NCBI GenBank assembly: GCA_036940085.1
Contig: JALLBK010000026.1
Coordinates: 1 to 64,000, forward strand
Direction: 5' to 3'
Length of the DNA: 64,000 nt
Source: Discostella pseudostelligera
Lineage: Eukaryota; Bacillariophyta; Thalassiosirophyceae; Thalassiosirales; Thalassiosiraceae
Shown here: piece by piece, positions 34,815 to 45,817 of the stretch
How the letters are laid out: the number at the start of each line of letters is the position of its first letter
Position numbering within the stretch: the first letter of the stretch is position 1
The notes under the pieces: model-generated
The model's input: the letters and a program-made list of their open reading frames with translations, nothing else
Told to the model about the DNA's origin: nothing
Database searches by the model: none
Position numbers and translations under genes: made by a program

Positions 34815-37532
34815 ATGGCGATAGGTGGCGAAAGAAGTTGCAGCGCTAGGATATTGGAATCGTTGCCCCCCATTGCGCCCTCGATTTCGATTGGCATTGG
34901 CGCGAGGGTGACTACCACCGCCGCTGCAGCAGCTTCGGCTCCTTCTGGTTCTGCATCAAACAATCCTACCACTACCACCACCGCCACCACAACGGCTACT
35001 ACAACATCATCAGCAGCAACAGCAACAGCAACAGTATCAATTCCACCACCCTTCATCCGTCTCGGCAACCGCACAATTCACACCTCATCCTCCGTCCGTT
35101 CCTGGTCATGGAAATCATTTTCATCTACTGCTCGATCCGACGGATCACAATTTCATCATTGGGTACCAAGTTCAGTGGAGTATGCCGATTATCCCTATGC
35201 ACGCTTTGATGTACACCTGGACCCGTTGGTGTATAGTACTGAAGAGTATGAGAAATATTTGGAGAGTGATGTTGATGGGAATGATTATGTGGGGGGAAGC
35301 AGTGCGGATGGATTGAAGAAGGAGATGGAATTGATTGTTCGCGATAAACAACAACTACAGCAGCAGCGGCACTTGGTACACTCCAAAGTCTATCCATGGA
35401 CCAAATCCGAAACGGACACTCTCCTCGACTTGGCTCGACTTTACGATTTACGTTGGCCAATCATTATTGACAAATGGCGTACTCAATTTGCGAACGTGGC
35501 GAGTTGTCAATTGCGACAGATTGAAGATTTACAATATAGATATTATGAAGTGGGGATGATTTTAGCAGCACGTAGGGCTGGGGAAGTATTGGCAAATGAG
35601 GTGGAATTGATTGATAAGGAGAACAAGAAGGAGGAGGAGACTAAGACGAAGGAGGATGTGATTGTGCCGCCATCGGGTGCAGCGAAAGGAGAAGGTGGTA
35701 ATAAAGGTGGTGGAAATATCGCTGTACCAACAGCCTTTGACACGGTGGATGGTGCAGCAAAGGTCAAATACGGCGATGGGCTTATCTCCTCAGCCAACAA
35801 CACTGTCGATACCACATCAATTCCGATGACATCCACCACTTCAAATTCAGTAGAACAGCAACAACCCGACAAGGAAGTCATCGACGCACTCCATCGAACG
35901 CATCGACAAGTTACTATCGATCCATCGCTTGTTCCACCACTCTCCCTTCCGGCTACTGGTACATCCACCCATCGTCTCCGGGGGAGTGGGGGTGGAGGTG
36001 CAGGAGCAGGCAATGTTATCAAGGGAGCGGTATTCGACCTACCCGCTGAGCGCGCTCGACGTGCACATCTCGATCGATTATGGCATCGATCGAAGGAGGA
36101 AGAAATGGAAGAGGAAGGATTGCGTGCGGAATTGCGTTTAGTTGAGGCACAATTGCGGAAATTGAAGAGGAGTGGGAAACACTTGGTTCCGGCTGGTTCG
36201 GCATCTGCTGCCGCTAGTAATGCTGCTTGCAAATCGGTCTCGTCGGCGGGGGGAGTTGGAAAGGTTGCCATACCCGGAAAAGGATTAGGTGGAATTGGAG
36301 GAGAGGATATTGTACCGGTATCATCATCGTCATCCAGCATGCTTCCACCGCCGTCGAGTCGAACAATAATGCCACCACCACCGCCAATATCATCATCTAC
36401 CTCCATTCAATCATCATCTCACCGTCCACCCCTCGATCCATTCGCAAACACACATCAATCCGTATCCGCCTCCTTCGTCGAGACAGCACCAGTACCCACA
36501 CCAGGAACACCCTACCTCCAATCGGGTCGACTCTTCCCACCCTCCGTGAAAGGTCATATCGGATTAAATCCCAACACATTGAAACAGATGAATGCCATCC
36601 TAAAAGAATTGAACATACCTGAGGAACCAATTCCCACCAAACGAAATTGTGATTTGTATGATGGTGTACGGAAGGATGCATTAACATTATTGATATTGCA
36701 AAAGATTGCACTAAGGAAGGAGGGAGAATTGGATAGTAAGCGGTCGGTGTTGTGTGAAATTAAGAGTGCAGCCAAAGCAGCCGCAGAAGCAGCCAAGGCG
36801 GCGGCGGAAGCTGCTGCAGCGGCCGCGGCCCTGGCGGCAGCAGAAGAGGCGGAGAAGAAGTCGAAGAAGAATGCGGAGAATGCTGTTGAGGAGAAGGAGG
36901 GTGGGAATACTGAGGCAGACGGTGGAAAGGGTAAGAAAGCTCCTACCAAGCGGGTCAGCAAGGCAAAACGACCACGAGATGAATCCACCTCGTCAAATCA
37001 GGGTGGTGGTGATGCCGCTACCGCCACAACCGCGAAAGGAGCGGGAGGGAAAGGAAGTACGCCGAAAAAGGAAAAGGATGGAAGTGCACCCAAGAAACGA
37101 TCCCGAACGAAAGCAAAAAAGGGCACTACTACTCCTGCCGCTACCGCGGCCGCTCCTGCTCAAACCGGATCGTCGAATGCTACTGCCCCTGTAGTTTCGT
37201 CGGGAGCGCTCACAGCGAAGAATGCGCCGCCACTGCCACGGCCACCGCCACCAACTTCCGTCGCAATGACATCTGCATCAGTATCACCAATGGTGGCCAA
37301 GTCACGTCCTACCACTGCCAAGGATTCATCTTCGTTGCCACCAGCACTGCCTCCACCTTCATCAGGGAACAATGTCGGAGCCATCGTCGGGGCGAGCATT
37401 GTTCCTTCCTCCTCCGCTGCACCCGCACCCTCTTCGACGGCGACGGCGGCGGCAGTCTATTCTGGAAAGACTGCCAACAAGCCCGGTAGGAAACCACGCG
37501 GTAGGAAAAAGGCTGAAGCTCAAACTAAATAA
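34815..37532 (+). CDS. DMAP1: DMAP1/SWC4 (Eaf2), shared subunit of SWR1 and NuA4
   Basis: DMAP1/SWC4 is a nuclear scaffold subunit of the H2A.Z-loading SWR1/SRCAP remodeller and of the NuA4/TIP60 acetyltransferase. This single-exon gene encodes 905 aa from the ATG at 34815. After a Thr/Ala-rich N-terminus comes the conserved FHHWV motif (about 115) and a SANT-type domain at about 190-245: VYPWTKSETDTLLDLARLYD, then LRWPIIIDKW and IEDLQYRYYEV. The C-terminal DMAP1-binding region (about 550-650) includes KQMNAILKELNIPEEPIPTK and LRKEGEL. It ends in an Ala/Lys-rich, Pro-rich tail with an AT-hook-like KPGRKPRGRKK. It is about twice the usual length because of low-complexity insertions. Confidence 0.9.
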   Translation: MAIGGERSCSARILESLPPIAPSISIGIGARVTTTAAAAASAPSGSASNNPTTTTTATTTATTTSSAATATATVSIPPPFIRLGNRTIHTSSSVRSWSWKSFSSTARSDGSQFHHWVPSSVEYADYPYARFDVHLDPLVYSTEEYEKYLESDVDGNDYVGGSSADGLKKEMELIVRDKQQLQQQRHLVHSKVYPWTKSETDTLLDLARLYDLRWPIIIDKWRTQFANVASCQLRQIEDLQYRYYEVGMILAARRAGEVLANEVELIDKENKKEEETKTKEDVIVPPSGAAKGEGGNKGGGNIAVPTAFDTVDGAAKVKYGDGLISSANNTVDTTSIPMTSTTSNSVEQQQPDKEVIDALHRTHRQVTIDPSLVPPLSLPATGTSTHRLRGSGGGGAGAGNVIKGAVFDLPAERARRAHLDRLWHRSKEEEMEEEGLRAELRLVEAQLRKLKRSGKHLVPAGSASAAASNAACKSVSSAGGVGKVAIPGKGLGGIGGEDIVPVSSSSSSMLPPPSSRTIMPPPPPISSSTSIQSSSHRPPLDPFANTHQSVSASFVETAPVPTPGTPYLQSGRLFPPSVKGHIGLNPNTLKQMNAILKELNIPEEPIPTKRNCDLYDGVRKDALTLLILQKIALRKEGELDSKRSVLCEIKSAAKAAAEAAKAAAEAAAAAAALAAAEEAEKKSKKNAENAVEEKEGGNTEADGGKGKKAPTKRVSKAKRPRDESTSSNQGGGDAATATTAKGAGGKGSTPKKEKDGSAPKKRSRTKAKKGTTTPAATAAAPAQTGSSNATAPVVSSGALTAKNAPPLPRPPPPTSVAMTSASVSPMVAKSRPTTAKDSSSLPPALPPPSSGNNVGAIVGASIVPSSSAAPAPSSTATAAAVYSGKTANKPGRKPRGRKKAEAQTK

Positions 37533-37879
37533 TTAAATTCCAAACTGCTTTATTTGTTATCATTCGCCCCTTGTTGCACAGTTGATATAGTCCAACAAAG
37601 GACAGAGATATCAATAATGCGTGTGTATATGTGATATTTCCAACCCTGACATCAATGAGCATGCACCAAAACCTCCAGCCAAGGTGCACATCCCACTTAC
37701 TCCGAAATAAAAAAGAAGCATTATCTGCGTAGATGAAACTTCCCATTTCCAAAACCAATACCCCCATTCCATTTCTATTTAAGTTCACTGTCATTAGGTG
37801 TTGCATCATATCGCGATGATCCAGTGTAATACAATGCCGTAGTTAGTTTGTGAGACACCCAATGTCGAGAAGTCGATCT
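37533..37879. other. Convergent intergenic gap, nothing seen
   Basis: This 347-bp gap lies between the 3' ends of DMAP1 and the G3BP-like gene. I see no repeat, RNA gene or supported open frame. Confidence 0.6.
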
Positions 37880-39880
37880 CTATGCTCCACTCCGTCCACC
37901 ACCTCCTCCACCACCACCCTCGCCACCTCGTCTTGGGCCGCGGTATCTCCCCCCTCCATCTCCACCACCCTCCTTGGGACTGTGACTTCGATTGTATCTT
38001 CTTCCTCCATCACCACCACCACTCGCACCTCCACTTCCACCCCCTCCTCCACCACCTCCCGACGACTTACTCGACGGAACCTTCCTCTCCACCTCCAACA
38101 CCCTACCATGGACCATAAATGCACTCTCAATCTTCCTTCCAGTACGTTGATCCTTTACCAAACTCTTGGATGCCTCCTCGACAATTGCACCCACGGCAGC
38201 CGGACCATCAAAATCGACAAAACAAAATCCACGATGAGTATTCAATGTAATAGTAAGGACTTTACAACCCACGGCTAATCCACGTGGTTCGAATAGAGTG
38301 CGGATATCGGATTCTTGGGTTTTGTCGGGGATGTTACGAATGAAGAGAGTAGCCTCGGGAGTGCGTGCCGTGTTGCTGCTGGTAGCTGTGGCTGCAGGTT
38401 GGGAGGGTTGTGTTGTTGTTGGTCCCGAAGTACTGGACGCTGCGGCAGTGGGAGTGGACGCAGCTTTGGAAGGTCGACTTTGAGGTGGCGCTTTGATGGA
38501 ATCCGGTTGATGATTGGTGGAAGAAGACTTATCGTTCATGCCGACGCCACCTCCACCACTGCGCGATGCTTTGGGGGAACTCTTCCGTCCTTTACGACCC
38601 CCCTCGGCGGCAGCAGTACCACCCTTTGGTCCACCGCCACTAGCCACCAGACTCGCCCACGATCCAGGCGTCTTGGGCTTTTCAGGTATTTCCACCTTGG
38701 CAGCCTCAACCTCACCGCCTCCCCCTCCCTCAACAGCCTCGTCTTCCTCATCGTCGTCGTCTCCACCATCCTCCATTCGGGGAGAGTTCGAACGAGATCT
38801 CGATTTCCCACCCCTCCTCTTACGATGGTGGCGTTGTTTGCCTCCTCCCTTGCTCTTCCCCCCCTCCGATGGGCTGGCTCCAGGAGAGATGGAGTCGGTG
38901 GATGCATTCGCTGTAATGATGGTAACATCTCCCTTCTTGGCACTACCATCCACTACCACCTCCTCCTCTTCCTCCTCGTCAGCAACCTTTTCTTCATCCG
39001 CAGATGGTTCATACACCACCACGGGAGTAGGCGCAATGTTGTTGTCAACAGCAGAAGTGTCCAACGGAATTGGCTCCGGTACCACCAACAGGGGAGGTTG
39101 TTGTTGCGCATCCTCCTCCTCCGTCATCGATGGCTGCTGTTGTTGCTCCACCACAACGACCTCCGCCACTTCCTTCTTTTCAGCAGCCTCTTTTCCCCCA
39201 TCATCATCATCATCATCATCATCAACAACAACAACGGCATCAACATCTCCAACAACCTCACCCTCACTAGTAGAATCCAAAAAGCGTAAAATATCATTCT
39301 TCACTAAATATTGTCTCTTCTTTCCCCCACCAGCAGCGGCAGCAGCATTGTTCAAGAAAAACGTATGAACAAACGCACTCTTCTTTCGCTGATTGGGTAA
39401 TATCATGTGTCCCGTCACAACTAAGAGTATCCCACCACCAATGGATTCTTGAACATCGATGGCCCCCCGTTCAAAGTCTACGGTTAGCTGTGGTGGGTGA
39501 GCAGTAGTAGTATCTGCGGACTCAGTAGTAGTAGGGGTGGAAGAAGAGGTGGCCCAATCGAAGAAGGCTTTGCGAACACGCTCTCCCGGCGGCGATAAAG
39601 TTTCTTCCATAGTAGCCCCATTCGTACCGGTGCTGGTCGTCAAGGAAGTCTCAAACGGCATGGGAGTCGAAGGTACACTCGGCTCCATCCCTCGACTCAC
39701 CGTCGAATCAGGTTGGTAAAATCGAGAGAGCTGGGAGGGAGAAGTGAGGAGGATTTTGTAGTATTGTTTGATGAACGAGTTGCCAATTTGTTGGAGCGTT
39801 GGACCTCCACCCCCGGTACCGGTAGTAGCAATAGTAGAGGTGGCGGGGGCGGCGGCATTGGGCAATGGATCGATCGACAT
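37880..39880 (-). CDS. G3BP-like protein: NTF2-like domain, RRM and RGG tail
   Basis: G3BP proteins bind RNA in the cytoplasm and nucleate stress granules. This single-exon gene encodes 666 aa from the ATG at 39880; upstream codons are open but have no ATG. The N-terminal NTF2-like domain (about 25-210) starts with IGNSFIKQYYKILLTSPSQL and ends around RQYLVKNDILRFL, and has a Ser/Thr-rich insertion inside it. A long acidic, Val/Glu/Asp-rich linker follows (about 210-470). The RRM (about 510-600) has RNP2-like ATLFIRNIP and RNP1 HRGFCFVDF. The C-terminus is Gly-rich with RYRGPRRGG repeats (RGG type). This domain order is diagnostic of G3BP. No USP10-type partner motif is visible. Confidence 0.88.
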   Translation of the reverse strand: MSIDPLPNAAAPATSTIATTGTGGGGPTLQQIGNSFIKQYYKILLTSPSQLSRFYQPDSTVSRGMEPSVPSTPMPFETSLTTSTGTNGATMEETLSPPGERVRKAFFDWATSSSTPTTTESADTTTAHPPQLTVDFERGAIDVQESIGGGILLVVTGHMILPNQRKKSAFVHTFFLNNAAAAAGGGKKRQYLVKNDILRFLDSTSEGEVVGDVDAVVVVDDDDDDDDGGKEAAEKKEVAEVVVVEQQQQPSMTEEEDAQQQPPLLVVPEPIPLDTSAVDNNIAPTPVVVYEPSADEEKVADEEEEEEVVVDGSAKKGDVTIITANASTDSISPGASPSEGGKSKGGGKQRHHRKRRGGKSRSRSNSPRMEDGGDDDDEEDEAVEGGGGGEVEAAKVEIPEKPKTPGSWASLVASGGGPKGGTAAAEGGRKGRKSSPKASRSGGGGVGMNDKSSSTNHQPDSIKAPPQSRPSKAASTPTAAASSTSGPTTTQPSQPAATATSSNTARTPEATLFIRNIPDKTQESDIRTLFEPRGLAVGCKVLTITLNTHRGFCFVDFDGPAAVGAIVEEASKSLVKDQRTGRKIESAFMVHGRVLEVERKVPSSKSSGGGGGGGGSGGASGGGDGGRRYNRSHSPKEGGGDGGGRYRGPRRGGEGGGGGGGGRSGA

Positions 39881-40424
39881 TATTTTTGTAGGGAGCGCAC
39901 GGGAAAACACACAAAGACACTAAAAAAATGACAACCCCCCTAACAGAGAGAGAGAGTGTCCGCCGCCCTCTTGCGGTTTGATTGGATTAATTGATGGCGA
40001 GGGCGGGGTATCGTATGGCTTTGCTACTATCGTAAGTACTTATGGATCGTTGCCGCTGCCGCCGGTCAGTCAGCGTTCGGTGAAAAGTATTATCTTTGTG
40101 TGGCTGTGGCTGGTATTTTGCACGTACACTCTCTGGAGGGATCTTTGCGCATCCTCGCACCGTCTGTATGGCGCCCTGCCCCGTCGGGCAGTCGAATCCG
40201 GCCTCATTGGAATTCTTACGCGTGGAGGCTTCAATAAATAATACTCCTACTCCTATGTAAGTAGTGGAGACTGCATGCGACGAGCAGACGCCCATGCATA
40301 GCGCCGCACAGCGATATTTTGGCGGGAGACATCTGCCACCTCCTGCCGCCCGCCAGACGCCTATCTAAAACTAAAAGTAAAATGCAAACAACTATCTAAC
40401 TATCTCTAGATAACATCATGCTCG
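39881..40424. promoter_or_regulatory. Divergent promoter of G3BP-like gene and first EGY-like protease
   Basis: No gene is supported. TTTTGGCGGGA at 40317-40327 is the reverse complement of the TCCCGCCAAAA word seen in other promoters of the window. A short upstream open frame, 40418-40450, overlaps the first possible start codon of the downstream gene. Confidence 0.45.
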
Positions 40425-42812
40425 ATGCCGATGCTGAACATGAACCATGACGATGCAGTTGCAGTAGGTGAACCAAACAGCATCAAACGGGGCAACGAAT
40501 CACTCTTCAGAATGATGAATCGATCAACTATAATGACGAAAGTGCTGCTTGTGGTGGTAGTTGCCGCCATCTCTTGTTGTCGAGGAGCAATGGCATTTCA
40601 GTTTCCAGCTCCTCAGACGATGACCTTGAACCACCGCCACCGCCACAGGGTGGTAAGGACAAATCTTTCATCACAGCAAGATGATAAAGAAGTCTTCGTC
40701 GACGAACCCACTTCTACCAACAACAGCAACAACAAGTCTCGAATAGTACGACCATTTCTATCGCGGGCGTTGCAAAAATTGATGCGAAAGGAGCCCGACG
40801 ATTCCACCATCACCGACACTGTTGGCAGCACAACTGTTACAGTTCCTGATATATTATTGTTGAACAGTAGCACAGATGATGAAGACATTGTCAATAGTCC
40901 CGAAAAGAAAATCGATTCACAAGCTGATCTCCTACATGCACTAGCAGTCAAAACGCGTTTAGAGGCAGAGAAGATGGAGGTTCTATTGACTCTAGACAAA
41001 ATTAACAAACTCGAAAGTAGACTATTATCATCGTCGAAGGATGCAGCAACATCGAGGGTATTGTCAGAAGAAGAACGTGCAAATCTCCTTCGGGATGTTC
41101 AAATATTGATGAAGAAACTCAATGCTACTACTGCGGTTGTTTCGGAGCCTTCACTCATCATCATCAACAACAACAACAACAATCCCAAACTTTCATCCGA
41201 CAAAGACACAACGAGTAGTACTCAATCGACAGAACCATCATTAGATGATAACATCAACATCAACAAAAAGCCAATACTAAGCTACGAAAAACAGCAAGAG
41301 GCAATCTCCAGTATGGACAAATTACCCCAACCAATACGTGAAATGATGGCCAAATCTGCAGGTCTTCCCATCAATTCCAATTCCACAGTAATCATTACCA
41401 AATTGGCTGAGGAAGGACGACTTTACGAGGGTGAAATAGAAGGACAATTCAATATGATTGCCAATGCCGAAGATGTAGAGAATGCAGATATATTTGTTGA
41501 TATGGAATTTGCTGAGATTAATTCGTTCATATCAACTTTGTTACCGGGAGTGACTCGCAAGGAGCCAGTGCCCATGGAATATGTCGATGCATTTTATAAG
41601 GAGGTGTTGGGGAAAGACACCTTTCAACCGAATGAACGCAATCCACATCCTGTTCCGGGAGGATATCTGATACGTGGTACCAGCATGGTGAAACCATTGA
41701 AGCGGGACGATAGTGACAACAAACAGGGTGATATTGATGCAGGGGATTTATTGATGGATATCATTGATAAGAAACTATCGTCGTCGTCTGTGGCAAATAA
41801 ACTTCGCACTTATTACATCTTGGATCCAACTCCACCGTCTGGAGAAGAGATATTGAACGACGAGGATGAATATCCAGTGTTACTTGTTACCAACTATGAT
41901 ATTTCGCCAACCACCGCCACTTGGGTAAAACCGACTGTAACATTCCTGGGCCTGACATCCGTTGCAATATTTGCATTAGGTGCATTTGCATTCAATGCAG
42001 ACATCATCGATAAACTATCTGCCAATGCCAATAATCCGGATGATAGCTTGGACTGGTTGTACAATCTTTCACTGCCGCTGGCTTCATCCTTGTTGGCGAC
42101 ACAATTATTTCATGAGCTGGGACATATCATTGTGGCCGCAAAGGATGGGATAAATATTGGCATGCCAACGTTGATTCCAGGATTTCAATTTGGTCTAACC
42201 GGAGGCATCACACCGATAAAATCATCACCGAAGAACATGAAATCATTGTTTGATTTTGCCATTGCAGGTCCAATTTGCGGTCTCGTAGCATCGATGGTAC
42301 TGCTGTACACGGGGTTAGAAATGACAGCATTCATGGATGCATCGGCATTAGAACAGCTTCCAACTGTACCAGTGGAAATATTACGTTCCTCGGCCCTGGG
42401 TGGAGGTCTCATCGATTACTTACTCGGTGACGGTGTACTGAACTCTCCGGATGAAACACAATTGATCAAACTGCATCCGTATGCAATATCGGGGTTTTCA
42501 GGCCTCGTTCTGAATGCCCTCTCCCTTCTCCCGATAGGGAACACAGATGGAGGACGGATGTGCATTACCTTCTTCGGTAGATCCTTCTCACGAGTCGTAC
42601 AAGGCACAAGCATATTACTGTTGGTACTGGCTGGGTTCTTCGGCGCCGACAAAGCAAACACATTGTTGTGTTATGCGATATTTTGCCAATGCTTTCAGAA
42701 TGAGGCAGAAATTCCGTGTAGAAACGAGGTCGATGAATTGGATTCGTTTCGGGGAATTGTTGCCATTGGAATGTCGTTGATAGTCGTGTTGACACTGATG
42801 CCGTTGCCTTGA
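40425..42812 (+). CDS. EGY/S2P-type site-2 metalloprotease, plastid-targeted (paralogue 1)
   Basis: EGY proteins are intramembrane site-2 metalloproteases of the thylakoid or inner plastid membranes. This single-exon gene encodes 795 aa from 40425. An 11-codon upstream frame at 40418-40450 overlaps that ATG. A start at 40512 would place the signal peptide (TKVLLVVVVAAISCC) at the very N-terminus, so 40512 may be the used start. The presumed cleavage AMA|FQFP puts Phe at +1, the diatom plastid signature. A coiled, acidic stroma-side region follows. The conserved GGYLIRGTS segment lies near 410. The membrane domain has the zinc motif HELGH (about 563), and the second zinc-ligand motif is NALSLLPIGNTDGGR (about 695). 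The end reads EIPCRNEVDELDSFRG. It is convergent with paralogue 2, 93 bp apart. Confidence 0.9.
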   Translation: MPMLNMNHDDAVAVGEPNSIKRGNESLFRMMNRSTIMTKVLLVVVVAAISCCRGAMAFQFPAPQTMTLNHRHRHRVVRTNLSSQQDDKEVFVDEPTSTNNSNNKSRIVRPFLSRALQKLMRKEPDDSTITDTVGSTTVTVPDILLLNSSTDDEDIVNSPEKKIDSQADLLHALAVKTRLEAEKMEVLLTLDKINKLESRLLSSSKDAATSRVLSEEERANLLRDVQILMKKLNATTAVVSEPSLIIINNNNNNPKLSSDKDTTSSTQSTEPSLDDNININKKPILSYEKQQEAISSMDKLPQPIREMMAKSAGLPINSNSTVIITKLAEEGRLYEGEIEGQFNMIANAEDVENADIFVDMEFAEINSFISTLLPGVTRKEPVPMEYVDAFYKEVLGKDTFQPNERNPHPVPGGYLIRGTSMVKPLKRDDSDNKQGDIDAGDLLMDIIDKKLSSSSVANKLRTYYILDPTPPSGEEILNDEDEYPVLLVTNYDISPTTATWVKPTVTFLGLTSVAIFALGAFAFNADIIDKLSANANNPDDSLDWLYNLSLPLASSLLATQLFHELGHIIVAAKDGINIGMPTLIPGFQFGLTGGITPIKSSPKNMKSLFDFAIAGPICGLVASMVLLYTGLEMTAFMDASALEQLPTVPVEILRSSALGGGLIDYLLGDGVLNSPDETQLIKLHPYAISGFSGLVLNALSLLPIGNTDGGRMCITFFGRSFSRVVQGTSILLLVLAGFFGADKANTLLCYAIFCQCFQNEAEIPCRNEVDELDSFRGIVAIGMSLIVVLTLMPLP

Positions 42813-42905
42813 CTAACTTTCAGGAACTACCACAATCCCTCTGATGCTTCCTTATCGCTATGTACTTTTATTTTAAGAAATCTTATCTCTGATCTATGCT
42901 CAGCC

Positions 42906-45817
42906 TTACATCGGAATGAGAGTCAACAGCATCAGAAAGCCAGCAAACGAGGCAAGGAGCACCCTCGAAAATCCAACGTCGTCGACCTCATTTCGCATTG
43001 GTATTTCCAATTCAGACTGAAAGAACGCAATGAAGGCAAAATAAAATAAGAGCAAATCACTCTGACTGATACCGAGGATGAATAATGACGCTAGTGATGC
43101 GAACGTGACAGCTTGACATCCTGATCTGCCAAATAGGGCCATCGATATTCTGCCACCATCCGTTCCTTTCGTAGGTGAGATAGACATTCAATGCGGGTGA
43201 GTCAAGGTTGGAAGCGAGAGAATGAACACATCATTTCCGATATTATCAAAACTTACTTCCAGCTGGGACAAGAGCGAGGGCATTCACCACCAAGGCAAAG
43301 AAACCCGCCACGGCGAAGGGATGCAGGGCGATGAGCGTCGATGCCAAAGCTTGGGCACCCTCCGCGGATGCGGGTACATTCAGCACACCATTACCCAGAA
43401 AAATATCAATAAGCCCTCCACCAAGACTACTCTGTCTCAAAATTACGAGTGGTATACCAGGAAACGTTTGTACCATGGATGAATCCGCGGTTGCTGTCAG
43501 CGTAAGACCATAACAAAGGAGAAGCATGGACCCCATCATACCCGTCAGTGGTCCAGCCACTGCAAAATCTACCAAGTCTTGCTTATTCTTTGGCGATGTC
43601 TTCAACGATGTAATTGAGCTTGTAATGCCACTCATGACCGATGGAACAAGGGTGGGAATGGTTGCCTCAAAGTTCCTAGACTTGGCAACAATCTGGTGAG
43701 CAATCTCATGAATGAGTTGCATGGCCATAAACGAGATAAACAGTGGGATGGACATCTCCGAAAGCCACGATAGATCCGTCGGCATTCCAGCATCGGCCAG
43801 TTCCATCGCTTCCGTTGCACGGTCCAAAAGTTTTGGGTTTACCAAGAAGGGATAGATTGACCCATACCACGAGGTGGCAATTCCAAAAGCTGAAATGACC
43901 GTCCGCAATATGGGTGCAGGGTCACGCGCTACGTCAGGACCAGCGACGAATAGGACCTGTGGCCAATTCAGTGGGTCCAACATTTGTTCCTCCGGATTTG
44001 GAAAGGGATCCTTCAGGATGAAGAATGATATCTTTTCCCGAAGGCGTGCATCGTTTGCAACACGCCTATCAAGCTTCTCAATGAGTTCATCGCCAGATTT
44101 GCACTCGTTCTTACCACGAATAATCTGTGACAAAAGGGCAAGTATGAATAAGAGCTTGATCCACCAGTCTCGTCACATACAAAAATCGAATGAATTCACT
44201 TACCCAACCTCCATTGACAGGCAAAGGGTTGTCACTTGGCGTGAATGACTTCGTCGGGGCAACAATATCATTCAAGAAGGCATCCACTAGTCGCTTCTCT
44301 GGCGTTTGGCCTTCTTTTCGTACCGACTGAGGATAGAGTGAGTTCATCATGAAGTCCACATCCGACCGTGGTTGTCCATATGATGTTCCATTCAATGAGG
44401 AATCATCAGAAAACATACGACTAAATGCACCCCTCGTGCCACCAATATCTATTCGTTCGCCATCTCCACCAATTTCACCCTTTTCATTGTTAGTATCTCC
44501 ACCGAATAGTCCAAAAAATCCTCCGTTATCATTCGTTTTCTTCTTGTTCTTGTCGATCCATTCATCCTCCAACAACATTGTGGCCAGTTCTGTTTCATTC
44601 TTCACAACCATATTCTTCAAAAATTGGGGAATATCTTCCAACTCTTTCACCTTGGCTTGAATTTGTTCCTGCGTAAATGTTGGCATGTCTTTATAATCAT
44701 CGTTATCATCATCGTTCGTATCTCTGGAATTTTTGTAAGCCCTCTCAATCATCTCTCTTGCCTTTTGTTCCTCGGATTTATCACTAAAATCGGATTTGAT
44801 ATACTTCATTTCATCATCATACATCTTTTGCACAATTTCAGTTGCATTCAGCCGATCGACACTGCCGTCAAATCCAACAATTTTGGCAATGAGTACTTGC
44901 AAAAACTCGGGGGCATCTTGAAATCGTTGGACGCGTTCGTTCAATTCGGATGCGGCTAGAGATGGACGTGATGGTGATGGAGGAGGAATTGCCTTCTCCG
45001 ACGATTGTGTAGAAGAGGAGGGAGAAACTGATATGGTAGCACCTTTTGTTGACGATAATGTTGACTTTACTGCAACAGGTGCAACAATTTTGACCTCGCC
45101 AACTTCATCCGTAGTAAGTTGTGACTTCAACCGTACCAATTCCTCTTCTAATGATTTTTGATCAGTAGCATCCACCCTCTCCTTCTTCTTAAATTGTTCC
45201 AATTTTCTTTCTAGTTTGGCAATCTTTTCGAGTGTTAGCTCCACTTGTCGTTTGTCTGCTTCTAATCGAATACGAGCCGCTTGTGCACGAAGAGCTTCGG
45301 CTTGAGCCATGGGTGATAATATCTCTTTTTCTTTCTTCTCCTCGACGGGTACGATTGTCACTGGCTCGAGATTCTTCTCATTGGTAGTTGGATTAGTATC
45401 ATGAATTGCTTTCTCAGCACTGTTCTCCAATGAACTCAAATACTGATTGGCAAAAAATGGCGTAGCTGCTCCCTCCCCCGCTTTTTGAAGTGCATCCGCC
45501 ACTGACTTACTCCTATCATCGACAGCTTCTGCTTTTGTGGACACGTCATCAATGGATTTGCCTTCTACTTTATCGTCATCATCCGGGCCTCCACCTTTAA
45601 TCTTCTTGAACAAATCGCGAAACAGCCCTACGGACACTTCGCCACGAGGAGGAGTAGGACAAGGGCGTGTCACAAATTCGACCGCACGCGAACGCGATGC
45701 CACCGATCGGGTGTCATGATGTAGAGCTGGAGGTGCCCAACTGACGGGGCCAAGGAAAGCAGCGCAATGCGCAATAGACCAGAGCGGTATTATTAAGCCG
45801 ATGGATGTTCTCGTCAT
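42906..45817 (-). CDS. EGY/S2P-type site-2 metalloprotease, plastid-targeted (paralogue 2)
   Basis: The model has three exons, 45817-44204, 44124-43257 and 43165-42906, giving 913 aa. The N-terminus MTRTSIGLIIPLWSIAHCAA is a signal peptide followed by FLGP (Phe at +1), so plastid import is likely. A long charged, coiled-coil region occupies about 60-530. GGW|IIRGKN spans intron 1 and matches GGYLIRG in paralogue 1. The zinc motif HEIAH is at about 677. The second motif, NALALVPAGRTDGGR, is completed only by splicing exon 2 to exon 3, which confirms that junction. The C-terminal EIPMRNEVDDVGFSRVLL parallels the other copies. The longer N-terminal region is the main difference. Substrates are unknown. 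Confidence 0.9.

Noticed and set aside
37850..39368. Three long plus-strand frames opposite the G3BP-like gene
   Set aside because: They are antisense to the NTF2/RRM gene; their Ser/Thr/His-rich sequence mirrors its Gly/acidic codons.
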